Shown: positions 33,527 to 45,680, counted from the first letter of the stretch. The stretch is DNA of 64,000 nucleotides from Cheiracanthium punctorium (GCA_038373885.1 JAWZYV010012402.1:62001-126000), one strand, 5' to 3'. Numbers and translations are program-made. Notes: generated from the letters alone by a model not told the origin.

Positions 33527-33648
33527 GTAAGTCCTTTTCAATTTTCTGTTAAAAAATCTTATGTTACCGTTTGAAGTATATTCCCAAAGACCAAGCCATT
33601 CTCTCGTTTCCTGTGTTTTATCTCTCTTGTGATTTTTCTTAAATCCCT

Positions 33649-34780
33649 CTAAAGACAGCATGAATCTGAATTATATTTATTAAATATAATATAAATTATA
33701 CTTTATCTATGCACACACATTCTGTAAAACGTACGTTAAATGGCTTAGTTCCACTTTGAACATTAATGCCTGACATTTCTTTCATAAATATCAACATATT
33801 AAAAAAATTATAAAGATATTTAATTAATATAAATATATTTAGTTTGCATGATATGCGTATTTCTAAACTTACTTTAAATTTAATGTTTTGACATTTTGGA
33901 AAAAGAAAATTTATAACTTGCAATATTTAATTTATCTAGGCACAAAAAACTTATGTTCTGGTAAATCCTTCTAAAGACAGTATGAATCTGAATTATACTT
34001 ATTAAAAATGATATAAGTAATATTTTACGTATGCACGCACATTCTGCAAAACATATTTTAAATGGCTTAGTTCCGCTCTGAACATATCCCTGAAAAAAAT
34101 TTATTTCATAATTATCAACATACAGAAAATTTAGAAAATGTAGATATATTTATTTAATTTGTATATAAGGTGTTATTTTTAAACTAACTTTCAATTAATT
34201 GATTTTGAAGTGCACTTTGGACAAAGGAAATTTATAATTTCCAATATTTTATTTATATGTGCACTCAAAACATTTGGGTTTTGACAAATCCTTCTAAAGA
34301 CAGTATAAATCTGAATTACACTTTTTAAATATGATATAAATAATATTTTTATCTATGCACACACATTCTGCAAAAGATATGTTAAATAGCTCAATTCCAC
34401 TCTGAACATATCCGTGACATTTAATTCATAATTATTAACATACAGAAAAGTTTAGAACGATATTTAATTAATATGTATTTATTTAATTTGAATGATATGT
34501 GTATTTTCAAACTTACTTTCAATTAAATGTTTTGGCATTTTGGAAAAAGAAAATTTATTATTTGCAATATTTAATTTATCTAGACAGAAAAAATTGTGTT
34601 TTGATAAATCCTTCTAGACAGTATGAATCTGAATTATACTTATTAAATATGATATAAGTAATATTTTACGTATGCACACACATTCTGGAAAACATGTTAA
34701 ATGGCTTAGTTTCACTCTGAACAAATCCGTGACATGTATTTCATAATTATGAACATACAGAAAAATTTAGAAAGATATTT
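33649..34780. repeat. tandem repeat, about 322-bp unit, 3.5 copies
   Basis: The marker CTAAAGACAG recurs at 33649, 33971 and 34294, and as CTAGACAG at 34614, giving periods of 322, 323 and 320. Each unit has GAATCTGAATTA, GCACACACATTCTG and GGCTTAGTT in the same order. It lies directly downstream of the first coding exon, in its putative intron. Confidence 0.9.
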
Positions 34781-37068
34781 ATTTGATACATGTATTCATC
34801 CAAAGTACATTTGTTTTATTGCATGTAAATCTGATGAAATTATATTGTTAAAGATTATCCATTCGAGAGTTTAAAAAATCCTTCATCCAAACATTAACAA
34901 TAATTCTTTTAAATTTAATAACAATTCTAATTCTAAATTTCAGAATTTATTCTAAAAGAAATTATTTAGAAATTATTCTAAAAGAAAGTTTGAATTGTAT
35001 ATATGTGTATGTTGAAATATATGTGTGAAGTTTGAAATGTATATATGTGTATGTTGAAATATATGTGTGTATATACATCCATTGCTTTATATATTTTTAT
35101 ACGAGAAAATTGCTTATCATTTAAGAGTAGCCATTGTAAAGTTTGAAAAGAAATTTAATAATAAAACAACTGCAGCTAAGTATGAATTACAAAGAATTTA
35201 TTATTTTGAGATATTTTTAATTAATAGCAATATATATTTGGTGTAAATTATTACGGCATGTTTTAATATGTTGCTGCTTAATCTGATTGCAACAGTAAGA
35301 TTTTTTGCCAGTTTGGGTAAAAATTATTTTTGATCATTACTCTCCCTTTACTTTAATTTTAGTTTATTTATATAATTATTGTGTAGATATAGATTTCAAA
35401 AATTTCGGTGGACATTGGGGCAATAGTAGCATATTTATACACATAAAATTTATCCCAGGATAAATAGTTAGCTATATAAACAGATAGCCTATATAAAGCT
35501 CTAAATAAAAAAAAAACTTTTGTTCTAGATTAAGTAACTAGAAGTCACACTAAAAACTGTAATAAGTTCACACCTATGAATAAAAGTTTATTTTAAGAAG
35601 TTGCATTGCACTACACAGAACATACCTTTAGACATGTCATATAAATTTTGGGGTTTATAATAAGAATTTAAATTTGAATATTTGATATAGTGAAAATAAT
35701 TAATTTCAACATTAATGAAAATATTTCCTTTTTAAATTCCTTTTTTCATTTTAATATGGTTTATGTTTTGTGTCTTACAAGTGCGATAATTTTTAAACTC
35801 TGCACTATAATTGTTAAATATCAAATATTAAAGCTGTATTATTAGATATTATATAAAAGTATGTATGTGTTTGTTTTTATTGATTATTGAACAGTTATGT
35901 TTCCTGTTTATTGTCTGATTCTGCCTGTGCATTAAATTTTATTTCTGTTAACAATTGTTTCTTTCTACTAAATGCCATTTTATGTTATTTAGTATAACTT
36001 GTGTGGTATAGTTAACGTTAGTAGTATAAATTTGAAAATTCTCTTTTAGTGTTAAAATGAATTTTATCATTACCATGATAAGATTTCATCTTTAGTATTA
36101 AAAAGATAACTTTAACAGCATTTAATTGAAATTTGAGCTACTGCAAAACCTTTGTGGTATAGACAGATAAAATCAGTTTTAAATCAGTAATTTTAATCAG
36201 TAAAAATAATAATAATTTAATGTAGACTTTAAAATTATTAGTTTAAACTATGTAACTTGAAATTTTCCGTGAAACAGCTACTTTTTTCAGTTATGGCTGC
36301 TTTTATAGTTTTTAACTTATCAGAAAGTGCTTTTGCACATAGTCACTCCTCAAAAAGTACTTTTGCACATAGAAAGAAAATATCTCTCTCTAATTAATGA
36401 ACAATCGCAATATCAGCTGAAACAGGTCGTTTTTCTAATTGTAGTTTTATAATTAGCTACATAGTAAGTTGTATAAACTCAGAGCCCCCAGACACACATC
36501 CCGTCTTTGTCCGAGGGAAGGGGAGTAAAGCTTTGAGTTTAGGTTCAAGTCTAAACAGCCTTGAATGTGCGTGCTAAATCTAGGGGGGGGGGGACCTCTT
36601 CCTTGTTTGTTAACATGTATTTAAAATAGCGGTTTACAGCCGAAAATAACCCTCCTTTGGAGATAATACTGAAAGTTTTGATAAATTATAGATGTCTGTG
36701 CTATCTGGAGTTCTTTAAGAATATAGTTAATAGCTTCAGTGTAGTTTAGCTAGTCCTGAAAACAGTAACATAAAGTAATTATTAAGTATAAATAAATATT
36801 CTAGTAACAATGCTAGTAGTCGGCTTATATAATTTATAGAAATTTTTAAAATTTCTCCCTTTATCAAGATAAAAAACATGTAAAGTTACTTCTGATTTGG
36901 GGTCCTCCGAAGCTGGGGGCCTTGTTGCATTGCATATGCAGCAAACCCCGGATAAAAGAAGCTTTTTTTTAATTAAATATTAAATTGAATTATTGTAGAT
37001 TTTTGAGTGAAATATCCTTTTTAACATGGCTGTATATTTTTTTGTACTTATATATACTTATACATATT
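34781..37068. other. AT-rich, presumably intronic; nothing firm recognised
   Basis: A 35-bp direct repeat of GTATATATGTGTATGTTGAA lies at 34996 and 35040. Patches at 36480-36600 and 36900-36950 (AGCCCCCAGAC, GCTGGGGGCCTTG) could be eroded MITE ends. No coding region. Confidence 0.4.
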
Positions 37069-37245
37069 TCAGATTGATGAAGAATTCCTAAAAATGTTCC
37101 CGGATGACGTTGGAAATTTTCTCTGACTTTTCCCTTTCTTTTTTATACTGCTCGCATCTATAAGAACGTTGCCAGAAGCAGACCAGATGTAAAAAGAGCT
37201 TTCCAGAAGAACTAGATGATATGAGAGTGAATGGATACGGTAACC
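37069..37245 (+). other. candidate internal exon region, uncertain
   Basis: After TATTTCAG the frame reads IDEEFLKMFPDDVGNFL before a stop, which would continue a SAM-like domain in style. A second short open piece ends at GGATACG|GTAACC (37242). Neither joins the first exon (phase 1) and the last exon (phase 0) without a frame conflict, so the gene may be decayed or use exons I cannot see. Confidence 0.25.
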
Positions 37246-38973
37246 TATATTTGATTTCCTAATTGCTTAATGATAATGCAATTGCTTCAGAAAGTTTCAG
37301 AATTTTACTTTGATAAATGTCACTTCTTCTTTCTTACAAATAAATAATACTGTGCTTGTTTGAACTAGGTAAATCTTTCTTCCTTCAAATTCATTTATTA
37401 AATAAGGGGTCATACTTGTCCTGAAATTGCTTTTATATCCTGAAGCTTAAATTTACATTTATAAAACGTAACAGGCTTTTAGTATAGTTTCTTCTTACAC
37501 ATTTTAATCCATCCACTTAAAATTTTTAATGATGTCATAATTTTAAGAGTTTATCTAAATCTCGGAATTACACAAGACACGTATGGTATGACACTTAGTT
37601 TCTTTATTCAAAAAGCTCCAAATGCATTGTTACTAATAATAAACTGCTAAAGAAAAGAAAATATCAATATCAGGTTTCCTTACATTCATCAAGAGTTAAT
37701 TTCTGCTTTAGTTCAAAAATTTTTCCAGTGCATTGATTACTATAGAATCTTATTTTATGTACTTTTCATGTAGAAATTCTTTTTAATTACATTTATTAAA
37801 TTACTGATACTTAGTTCAATACGCTTTGTTTTTGTTTTTCTCTAAATTGGCAAATTTATTAAATATGGCAACTGTATATATTTCCTTTATTGTTTGCATA
37901 AATTGGATTTTAAGATACTTGTTATCGATATATTTTTTTCTAAAAAAATTATCAGCATTATCAATGTTGGCAGAATTATTAACAGTAACTAGAATAAGGA
38001 AGAAAAAATATTTTTTAGTGTATTTCAAATTTGAGAGATTTTTAATAGAATTTTCATATCATGTTCATATATTGATACATATTTACTCTCTTTGCATTAT
38101 ACTTACACATCATCTAGCAGCAACTGAAAAATATGTGAAAAAAGTGTTTTCTAATGATTTTATGCTATTGATCAAAATAAAAGTAAAATATTGCATACAA
38201 ATTTGCAAATGTATTTATGAAGCAAAAGTACTTAAATGAGTGTCTCCTCTTAAAGAAAGGGTAATGATGAAATAAAGATGTGGGATGAGAAAAATCCTTT
38301 CCACAGATATATTTAAGAACTCATTCAATGTTATTTTATTGCTACTCTATGTGCAAGAATAAATAAAATGAAAGTATGTTCCGAAGATTTGTGCAAAACT
38401 TTCGATTTTAAATGCTGACATTAAGGTAAGAAAATTAAATTTAAAAAATCTAATAAAGTAACATTTTTAAGGATGAAAAACGTTATCGGGAATTATTTAA
38501 CAACTTCTACCCCCGTCCCCCTACCCATGTACAATCACACACCATATAAAGAAAGTGGTGCTGTGCATTATATTTCTAAAAGAGGAATGTGTTTCCTTTT
38601 TTGAGATACTGATTTTATTTATTAATAATTTGAGCAATTCAGTACATGTGAGCAGTTTTAAGATTAATGTTTATTATAATGATACATTATAGCAATGGGT
38701 TACACACTAATTTAAATAGAATTGCCGTTTGTATTGCAGAATGCTGTTATATTTAATTAAATGATTTGTCGTTCAAGTTTCAGAAGATCAAAGGACGAAA
38801 TTCCCATTTGATGTGCTATTCAGATAGATCGGGGTAAAATTATTACAGTCATTTAAAACTTATCAAAAGTTACAGAATAGGTTTTTTCGATTTTTTTGTG
38901 AAGTACACAGCATTAAAAGAAATGTTTTCAATATTTTGTGATATATTAAAATAATATTTTTTTCACTTTGCAG
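37246..38973. other. AT-rich, presumably intronic
   Basis: The 137-codon frame at 37826-38239 is rich in Ile, Leu, Phe and Lys as expected of random AT-rich DNA and lacks support. No repeat boundaries are visible. Confidence 0.4.
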
Positions 38974-39201
38974 GTAAATTGCGCGTTGGATGAGACAGTT
39001 GAAAACATTGCTGAGAAAAGGCCGTGCGTTTTATGTACAGGAGAAAGATTCCCCTACAATAATACGCTCTTCGTTTTGGACAAAAAAGTAGTTGAAATTG
39101 GCCAATGTCCTTTAAAGACTTTTGATAACTTGTTTAATTTTTTTTTATGTTGTCAACGTAAAATATCCAGAAGCCCAGAAGTAGAAATCAAATATGCTTG
39201 A
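38974..39201 (+). CDS. terminal coding exon of an unidentified host gene
   Basis: A polypyrimidine tract and CAG (TTTTTTTCACTTTGCAG, 38957-38973) precede an open frame of 75 codons beginning VNCALDETVENI and ending at TGA 39199-39201. It has a CVLC pair and a TLFVLDKKVVEI stretch followed by PLKTFDNLFNFFLCC, reminiscent of the C-terminal module of repetitive uncharacterised metazoan proteins. AATAAA follows at 39254-39259. The codon use is less extreme in AT than the surroundings. It starts in phase 0. The combination of acceptor, frame, stop and poly(A) signal supports a real last exon, whether still functional or not. Confidence 0.45.
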   Translation, partial: VNCALDETVENIAEKRPCVLCTGERFPYNNTLFVLDKKVVEIGQCPLKTFDNLFNFFLCCQRKISRSPEVEIKYA

Positions 39202-39253
39202 TAGCTAACAACGATTATATCTTGTCTCGGAAATTTAGCATTATTGTTCAAAA

Positions 39254-39259
39254 AATAAA
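39254..39259 (+). terminator. polyadenylation signal AATAAA
   Basis: Located 53 bases after the stop of the terminal exon. Confidence 0.4.
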
Positions 39260-39539
39260 TTTTTTAAATATTTGTTTGTTAAAGGGAATTTTATATGCAA
39301 TATATATACAAATTAATTTTACCAAAACATAATAGCATTTGATAGAAAATCATATGTTATATTTAAAAAAAGATAATTTTGAGTGTATTTAATAGATTAC
39401 AAGTTATATAGTATATATAATATACTACTTTTGAATTTAGTTGTAGTGCATTTCTTTTCTTTTTTTTAATTCATTTTTAGCTTGGAACCAGTTTGATATT
39501 TTTATTAGTAGATCTTTATAACTATTTATTACTTTAACT

Positions 39540-40426
39540 ACTTGTTAAATTCTTTTCTATTAAGAATTTTTCTATTTTTTTACCATGGTTGTCATAGTAA
39601 TTCAAGAAATGTAATACTTAGAGGTGCTGCAATGAATGGATGTAAAATGTATTTTTTTGTTCTAAATTTATTTTTTTTTTACGAAAAGTATGTTGTCATG
39701 AAAAGTATTTTACGTTCCCTGAAGCTGCTAGAAACTGCAACGAAGATACAGAATTTTTCAAAGGTAATCATTTTCTTGTATTTTTCATTTTAGTAAATTC
39801 AAAATGCATATTTTTAGAAAGTTGAAATAGATGTTGATTTAAAGCGTTATTAGCGAAATTTGAACTTCTCTTGCTAAATACTTTGAGTGTGTGTTGTGTG
39901 TTAAGGCAAACCTGCACGCGGGGTATCTGCCTAGGATGGGGGGGGTGGCGTGGTAGGAGAACTTTCTAAGGGGTTCTATCGCGTATTCACGTTACGTCTC
40001 TAGAAAACCTACCAAAACTCCAGACCGTTAGATCGACAGCCCCGCGATGGGACCCGAACCCGGGGCCTTCACACCTCGGCCGTCTACCCTTTTCAGTGGC
40101 ATAACCATTGTGCCATGGTGAGGCCTAAATACTTTTGAAAAATGCTAGTTCAAATTTCTAAATTTTGATCTGTACTCTTTATTTATGGCCATTCTTTCTT
40201 TTAAAAATCCTGTTGATTGTATATTGAGTATATTTTAAAAATTCTCCTCGGCAAAAATAGCAGACATGAAATGTAAACAAACACTTCTCGTAGGCGACGA
40301 AAGTAAATAAACTGAAGTTGTTCGTAAAGGCGAAAAAAACTGATAGCCACTAATAGCACTAAACACACGCATTCCAGTTTTCTTACGAAAACTCGTGCAA
40401 CGAGTTTGTCGTTTACGAAGGCACCC
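39540..40426. mobile_element. long-TIR foldback element, copy 2 (partial)
   Basis: Residual similarity to 55290-55825 covers the interior (GAAAAGTATGTTG, AAGGTAATC...TTGTATTTTTCATTTTA) and the right inverted repeat ending CGTTTACGAAGGCACCC at 40426. No matching left end GGGTGC is found, so it is left-truncated or diverged. A SINE has inserted at 39887-40124. Confidence 0.6.
39887..40124 (-). repeat. tRNA-derived SINE with 13-14-bp TSD
   Basis: On the minus strand it begins with TGGCACAATGGTTATGCC (A box region) and GGGTTCGGGTCCC (B box). Target duplications CTAAATACTTTGA (39874-39886) and CTAAATACTTTTGA (40125-40138) flank it. The homologous element at 55510-55560 lacks the insert, which gives a natural empty site. 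Confidence 0.8.
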
Positions 40427-40439
40427 AAAGAAAGCTCCA

Positions 40440-40716
40440 ATTATTACTCGAATATTGAGCATAAGTATCATCACTTTTAATTACATATTTTTGAGTTTAA
40501 TTCCGTGTACAAGCATCAGGTAGGTTTCCGACTTTGATTTTGTGAATAATTAATGTATTCTCCTGCAAAATTTCTACGTTTGCTTAATACTTGTTTCTCC
40601 AATTTTCACGGGAGATATTACAGTAGAGGGAAAATATATGAATTAATCCCCAAAAATGAGCCAGAAAAATTCCAAGTACTTTCGACTCTCTGCACAAAAA
40701 CTCGCCTTATAAAGGG
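40440..40716. mobile_element. right part of TTAA MITE, CCCTTTATAAGGC family
   Basis: GAATATTGAGCATAAG through GCCTTATAAAGGG with TTAA at 40717-40720 matches the right two-thirds of the MITE at 55850-56313. The left third is absent and the foldback element abuts it instead. Confidence 0.65.
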
Positions 40717-40720
40717 TTAA

Positions 40721-41805
40721 GATATATTTTTTTATGATAGACCTAAAACTTAAGATATACCTAAAACTTTATTTATGTGTTCGGCGAACAGTTTTAGCTG
40801 AAAAATTTACAAATATATATATATATATTTTTTTTTTTCTAATGGCGAACATTTCCCGTATAGGCATTGTCTACTACTAGGCTTCTCACACTTGCTTCGC
40901 TCGCACCGGTTTGAACGTCACGACGCCAGTTGTGTCTTTTTTGTGTTCACACTTGAAACGATTTGTCCTGGGTTACTAGATTTTAGGGGTAGGCTCGATT
41001 TGGCTTGCTATCGCTTTTGGCTGATAAGAAAGATATTATTAAATAGTTCACTTCAGTTTAAGAATACTTTGCATATTTATCTTAATAGAAATCAAATTTT
41101 TAAGAATATAATAAACATATTACCAATTTTCACTCATTTAATTTTTAGTTTCATGTGTGGTTCCTAAATTTTTTAATTGTGAAAAAATATTATTTGAATC
41201 AGATAAAAGTATTTTGCAATTCTAGACCTTGTTCTGATTGCCTAACTCTTGAGATGACAGGTGGCGAATGTAAATAGACAATGTATATCCACAGTGCATT
41301 CCATTCATAAAATAAACATCGATTTTGCCTATACTGTGTGCATTATATGATTTACAGGATTTTTCCTTTTTTCTTTTAAGGGAAAAAATCATAATTCTCA
41401 AAAGGAGTTTTATTGGGAGGATAAATATTAAAATCTACTCTTTTGTTTCTAAGACATAAAATTATTCGTTAGAATATCTAGCTAGCTTTATAATATTAAA
41501 TGAAAGTTCATTAATCGATGAAGTTCATTAATCGTTACCATTTGAATAGTTATTAATCATTTATCCGTACTCTTTAATTTTTTATAACTGCACTCATTTG
41601 GTCATTTACCAAAATGTGGAAAAAAATGTAAATGTATTGTAAAATGCGATAAGCAATATTCTGTGCGATAAGCAATAAGTGCCCCCTCCTCCCATCTTCC
41701 CTTTCAACGATTATAAGATTCTATTTACTCTGAAGATTTCTGTGACTATTGTTGGTTATAGGATTTAAATGAGTATAATGTTTTAGTCGTTAAAAATCCT
41801 TACTT
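40721..41805. other. AT-rich intergenic, nothing recognised
   Basis: A TA microsatellite near 40817. No gene or element ends found. Confidence 0.4.
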
Positions 41806-42258
41806 CTACATTTGTATTTTGAACAAACGGTGAAAATGTACTTTAGCCCACCACTTGGCGATTGTCAACAAACTGGCGAGTTTGTGCTTTTCTCTGGAGC
41901 TTCTCTGGTTGCAACCTCTTCTGCTCTGCTCTTCATAATCTCTGGGTTCCGTTATTTTGGTTTTTTTTTTCTTCGGCAACGCGCATGTAACGCTAAAGGC
42001 TGTGAGATTCAATGGTACTGACGTATTATCCCTGCTGTCATTCCTGCAAACTATTTTTCCGTCAAATGAGTTGCCAAACTGTTGCCACTCGTATTCAACA
42101 CCATTGATAATTTCATATGCTCGGCATTTCTCTTGGCAAAAAAAAATCGCTTGTCTTGGCGGACCGCCGGGATAATACGTAAGTACCAACTCAGCCACAG
42201 AGGAGGCACGCTTAATTTTTATGATTAAGATGCACCGCAGATGCAAAAGCATAAACAT
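41806..42258 (-). CDS. unidentified open frame, 150 aa
   Basis: The frame opens with ATG and a hydrophobic N-terminus (MFMLLHLRCILIIKIK) that could be a signal sequence, followed by CQEKCRAYEIINGVEYEWQQ and a lysine-rich C-terminus. Its length is notable for AT-rich DNA, but I recognise no domain and see no clear splice sites or promoter. A chance frame is quite possible. Confidence 0.2.
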   Translation of the reverse strand: MFMLLHLRCILIIKIKRASSVAELVLTYYPGGPPRQAIFFCQEKCRAYEIINGVEYEWQQFGNSFDGKIVCRNDSRDNTSVPLNLTAFSVTCALPKKKKTKITEPRDYEEQSRRGCNQRSSREKHKLASLLTIAKWWAKVHFHRLFKIQM

Positions 42259-42324
42259 AATGGTGATTTAGGAAAACCAAATATTTTTTTTTAATGGAAC
42301 AACTATGTAAAGTAAAATCAACAG

Positions 42325-42615
42325 AGGTTGGCCCCCTCAAAAATATTTTTTGAGGGGCCTACCTCTTTTTTGCTAATGCAGGCCATTTGCAAGACACAAA
42401 AATAATCTGTGAGTCCGGCCTTCACTTTAAGGGCCCACAGGAAAATAATTTAAAACTGGCCCTTTTCGAGAAACAAAAAACATCAGAGGGTCCGGCCATC
42501 GCTTTACGGGACTCCCTGAAAAATATGCTAATGCTGGCCCTATGCAAACACTCAAAAAAAACATCAGTGGGTCCGGCCATCACTTTAGGGGGCCCCTCAA
42601 AAATATGCTAATGCA
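42325..42615. repeat. tandem repeat, about 80-bp unit, 3.5 copies
   Basis: GTCCGGCCTTCACTTTAAGG at 42413, GTCCGGCCATCGCTTTACGG at 42490 and GTCCGGCCATCACTTTAGGG at 42573 mark periods of 77 and 83. Each unit also has ATATGCTAATGC. It adjoins the Merlin element. Confidence 0.85.
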
Positions 42616-42635
42616 GAGAAATCCAATAAGTTTTT

Positions 42636-44053
42636 GGTACTTTTCCGTTAGCCGGGTGCAAGCGAAAAATCGCCAAATAATGTAGAATTCCGCCAAATTT
42701 CTTACAACCATAAGGTATGTTCGTTTGGGGCCATGTGAAGTGTTGCCAGATCTTGCAACTTTTCAAAAATTTTGCCACTTTTGAAAGCATCATGCTACTA
42801 AATTTTAGGATTCGTGATTTTTCTACAACATTACAACCAATGGCTATGACGTCACTTTTGGGACATTTTGCTACTTTTCTAGCAACCCCTTGCGACTTAG
42901 TTCAAAAGTTTCTGGCAACACTGGCTATGCCCTCTATTCTCGGAATTCATTCGAAACAAAGCACTTTTTCCTTTCTTTCTTCCATCATAATTTTTGTTTT
43001 AAAAAATGATGAAAATTTGGGATTTAGAAGATGCAGTCTCTTTTTTTCAAGAGAAAGGTATATTGGCAAAGAATACAACATTCGATCAGAATCATGAAAT
43101 GAAACTGTCTTAATGTGACGAAGTACGTTGGTGGTGCAATCTTTCAACATGCCGCACGAAGAAGAGGATTCACAATGGCAGATGGTTCGAATCGTTCAGA
43201 TTGAGTTTTCTAACTTTTTTTGAGATTTATTTACAGCTGGAGCGAAGAGATAACATCAGTCAAATGGTGTGAAAAACAAATGGATATGAATCATAATACA
43301 ATTGTAGATTGGAACAATTACTTAAGAGTAGTTTGTGTAGAAGTATTAACGGAACGCGAGCAAAAAAAAAAAAATCTGTGGTCCTGAAAAATAGTTGAGA
43401 TAGATGAGAGCTTAGTTACAAAACGAAAGAACAATGCCGGTCGAATTCTTCCACAACAGTGGATATTTAGTGCCGCTTGCCGCGAAACGGACGAATGCTT
43501 TCTAGCTTAAGTTCCACACCGTTCTTTACCAGTACTGTTAAACGTGATAACAAATCACATCGAAGAAGGGTCAATCGTCTATTCCGATTCCTGGAAGGGC
43601 TACTACATAACTAAAATGGAAGAAGCTGGTCTACAGCTTTTACAGGTACAATTTCGTTGATCCCGTCACTGGTGTAAAAACTCCGAAAATGTAATGACTT
43701 TGGGGCAGTGCTAAATGGAGGAATAAAAAGCATCAGGGAACTTCTCGCCATCATTTGGAGTCATACCTCACTGAATTTATGTGGAGACGAGGAGTAAACG
43801 ATCCATTTGAGTAAATTCTCAAGAACATCACCATATTCTGGAAAAACCAATAATTATAAGCATTCTTTTTAGGTAAAATTGTTTTTGTTTACAATTTATT
43901 AATATTTGTTTATAGTTGAGCTTAATTTGCTTACTATTAACAAATATTTGTTTATAGTTGAACATTTTCTACTTCCTTTGACTGTTTTGCCATTCGCTTC
44001 GCTTGGCGACTTGGCATTTGGTAACATTTTCGACCGGCTAACGGAAAAGTACC
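42636..44053 (+). mobile_element. Merlin-type DNA transposon, degenerate, 1418 bp
   Basis: The ends GGTACTTTTCCGTTAGCCGG and CCGGCTAACGGAAAAGTACC are exact inverses over 20 bp. The interior encodes a degenerate Merlin (IS1016/ISXO2-like) transposase on the plus strand. The flanks AAGTTTTT and ACTTTTTC hint at an eroded 8-bp duplication. The 5' third (42700-43150) is unusually rich in TTTTGCCACTTTT-like words and non-coding. Confidence 0.85.
43190..43825 (+). pseudogene. Merlin transposase (ISXO2-like DDE) pseudogene
   Basis: Readable blocks in order are [20 protein letters not shown] with QQWIF (about 43395-43475), [40 protein letters not shown] (about 43575-43610), FVDPVTGVKTPK, and HHLESYLTEFMWRRGVNDPF (about 43745-43810). 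EIDES, YSDSW and the E of SYLTEFMW are the DDE triad positions expected in this family. In-frame stops and frameshifts occur, for example after CFLA near 43508. It once catalysed cut-and-paste transposition. Confidence 0.85.
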
Positions 44054-45358
44054 ACTTTTTCGGTAGGACTATATGAGTAAATAACTCTTGGTTGAAAATA
44101 CACAAATGTTCAGTTGTTTGATTCTAACTCATGAAATATATATGTGTAAAACGATCCCGGGCGCATATTACCAAACCTTACATTCATTCGGAACCGCATT
44201 TTCGGAACCCGGAGTGGAGATCCCTGATTGGTTAGCTAACTGACGTCATGTCTGCCCACCGAATTTGAAAACTGGCGAGTCTGTACGGCAAAATACTTAT
44301 GTATTATAATGATTAATTATCATGATATGAAATACCAGCGAAGTAAACATATAGGCAGCTTGAAGTAGTTTTAGATGATACCCAATAAAAGAATATACGA
44401 TTTAAATTACGAGTGCATTACGAATCTTATTCTAAACCTTATTTTCCACTGGTGCTCACATCTGTTATTATATAAGTAGAGTTATATGACACATTAAGTA
44501 CACTTTTCATAGAAGATTTTTCAGAAAAATTAAAAAACTCTCTAGGCTGTTTTCAATGTGTGTCTATAAAGTTTAATTTAATTAAAATTATTATAAACTA
44601 AAATGATTCGCATAATACAATTATTCAAAATTTATTTAGTAGATTTTTTTTCCATAAAAGTAAAATAAAATATTTTTTGAAAAATTATGAATATCATTTC
44701 TTGAATAATGGTATGTACTCTAAATATTAATAAATGACTTAACTAGATGCATGAGATTTAATTAATTAATAAAAAAGGAATTTAAATAATTTATTGCATT
44801 TTTTGTTTGCAGTTATATAGTTGTAGTGTGGATATTTTAAAATTTTTTAAATTTAAAAAACATTTAACCACTGTGTGTGTATTAAGTATAATGTTTGATT
44901 TCAAGTATATTTCACTGATTGAATTATTTTAATTTACATTACGACTTTTTAAAAATTTACATTCAGGTTTTTTGTTTGTGGTTTTTATTTAATGAGGTTC
45001 TTAACATAATTTCATATATTCCATGATGTTTTTGTTTTTTCTTGAATTCTTGAGGGCACGTATTTTAATTCTTTAATTTTTAATCATGAATTACGATTTT
45101 ATTAAAAAGCATTTTAGCTTTAACGCTTTTTTTTATTTATTGCTGAAGGTGTTGCTTAATACTTTAAAAGTACTTTAAGCCTCATTGTCTGTCTAATTTC
45201 TGACACAACTTCTTTTTTATAAATTAGATTTCTCTCCTTGTATCTCTTTTTCAATGTTGATTTGGGATTATTCCTGATATTTTTCTAATGTGAATTTGTC
45301 CGTATTTCTATAATTTTGATAGATATGTTGATTCTAGTACATAAATTATATATATACA

Positions 45359-45614
45359 CAGTAAAATGCCTCTGAGATATCAACTCTCTTAACGACCATT
45401 ATGTTTTGTTGAAAAGTATTTTCTGCCATAGACCAAGTCAAAAAGAAATTTTAATAATTTCTAAATAAAGTCATGAAGAGAGGAAAACAATTTGGAGAGC
45501 TCTTTGCATAAAACTGCAATTTACAAACTAAATTTAAAACTGTCTATGGCAGAAAATGCTTTTCAAAAAAAAAAATAATGGTCGTTAAGAGAGTTGATAT
45601 CTCAAAGGCATTTT

Positions 45615-45618
<4 letters not shown>
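45359..45618. mobile_element. palindromic MITE in the foldback centre
   Basis: CAGTAAAATGCCTCTGAGAT through ACCATTAT is mirrored by ATAATGGTCGTTAAGAGAGT through GGCATTTTACT. The inverted repeats are about 75 bp with a 110-bp spacer. The start CAGTAAAATGCC and ATATCAACTCTCTTAACG wording resemble pogo/Tigger-like ends, but no TA duplication is resolved. Confidence 0.65.

Positions 45619-45675
<57 letters not shown>
45615..45675. repeat. (CT)n(TA)n microsatellite
   Basis: About 14 CT then about 15 TA dinucleotides, adjoining the MITE. Confidence 0.9.

Positions 45676-45680
<5 letters not shown>

Noticed and set aside
33649..34780. CRISPR-like or satellite array
   Set aside because: Units are contiguous 322-bp tandem repeats without spacers, in a eukaryotic context. 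Only 3.5 units, so not called a satellite array.
36480..36950. Possible hAT-like MITE with AGCCCCCAGAC / GCTGGGGGCC ends
   Set aside because: The end motifs are short and no matching octamers flank them.
37826..38239. 137-codon plus-strand frame
   Set aside because: Composition (Ile, Leu, Phe, Lys, Tyr) is that of random AT-rich DNA. It lies in a putative intron with no homology that I recognise.
42717..43097. 126-codon frame in the Merlin 5' region
   Set aside because: No domain; produced by repeated TTTTGCCACTTTT-like words upstream of the real transposase remnant.
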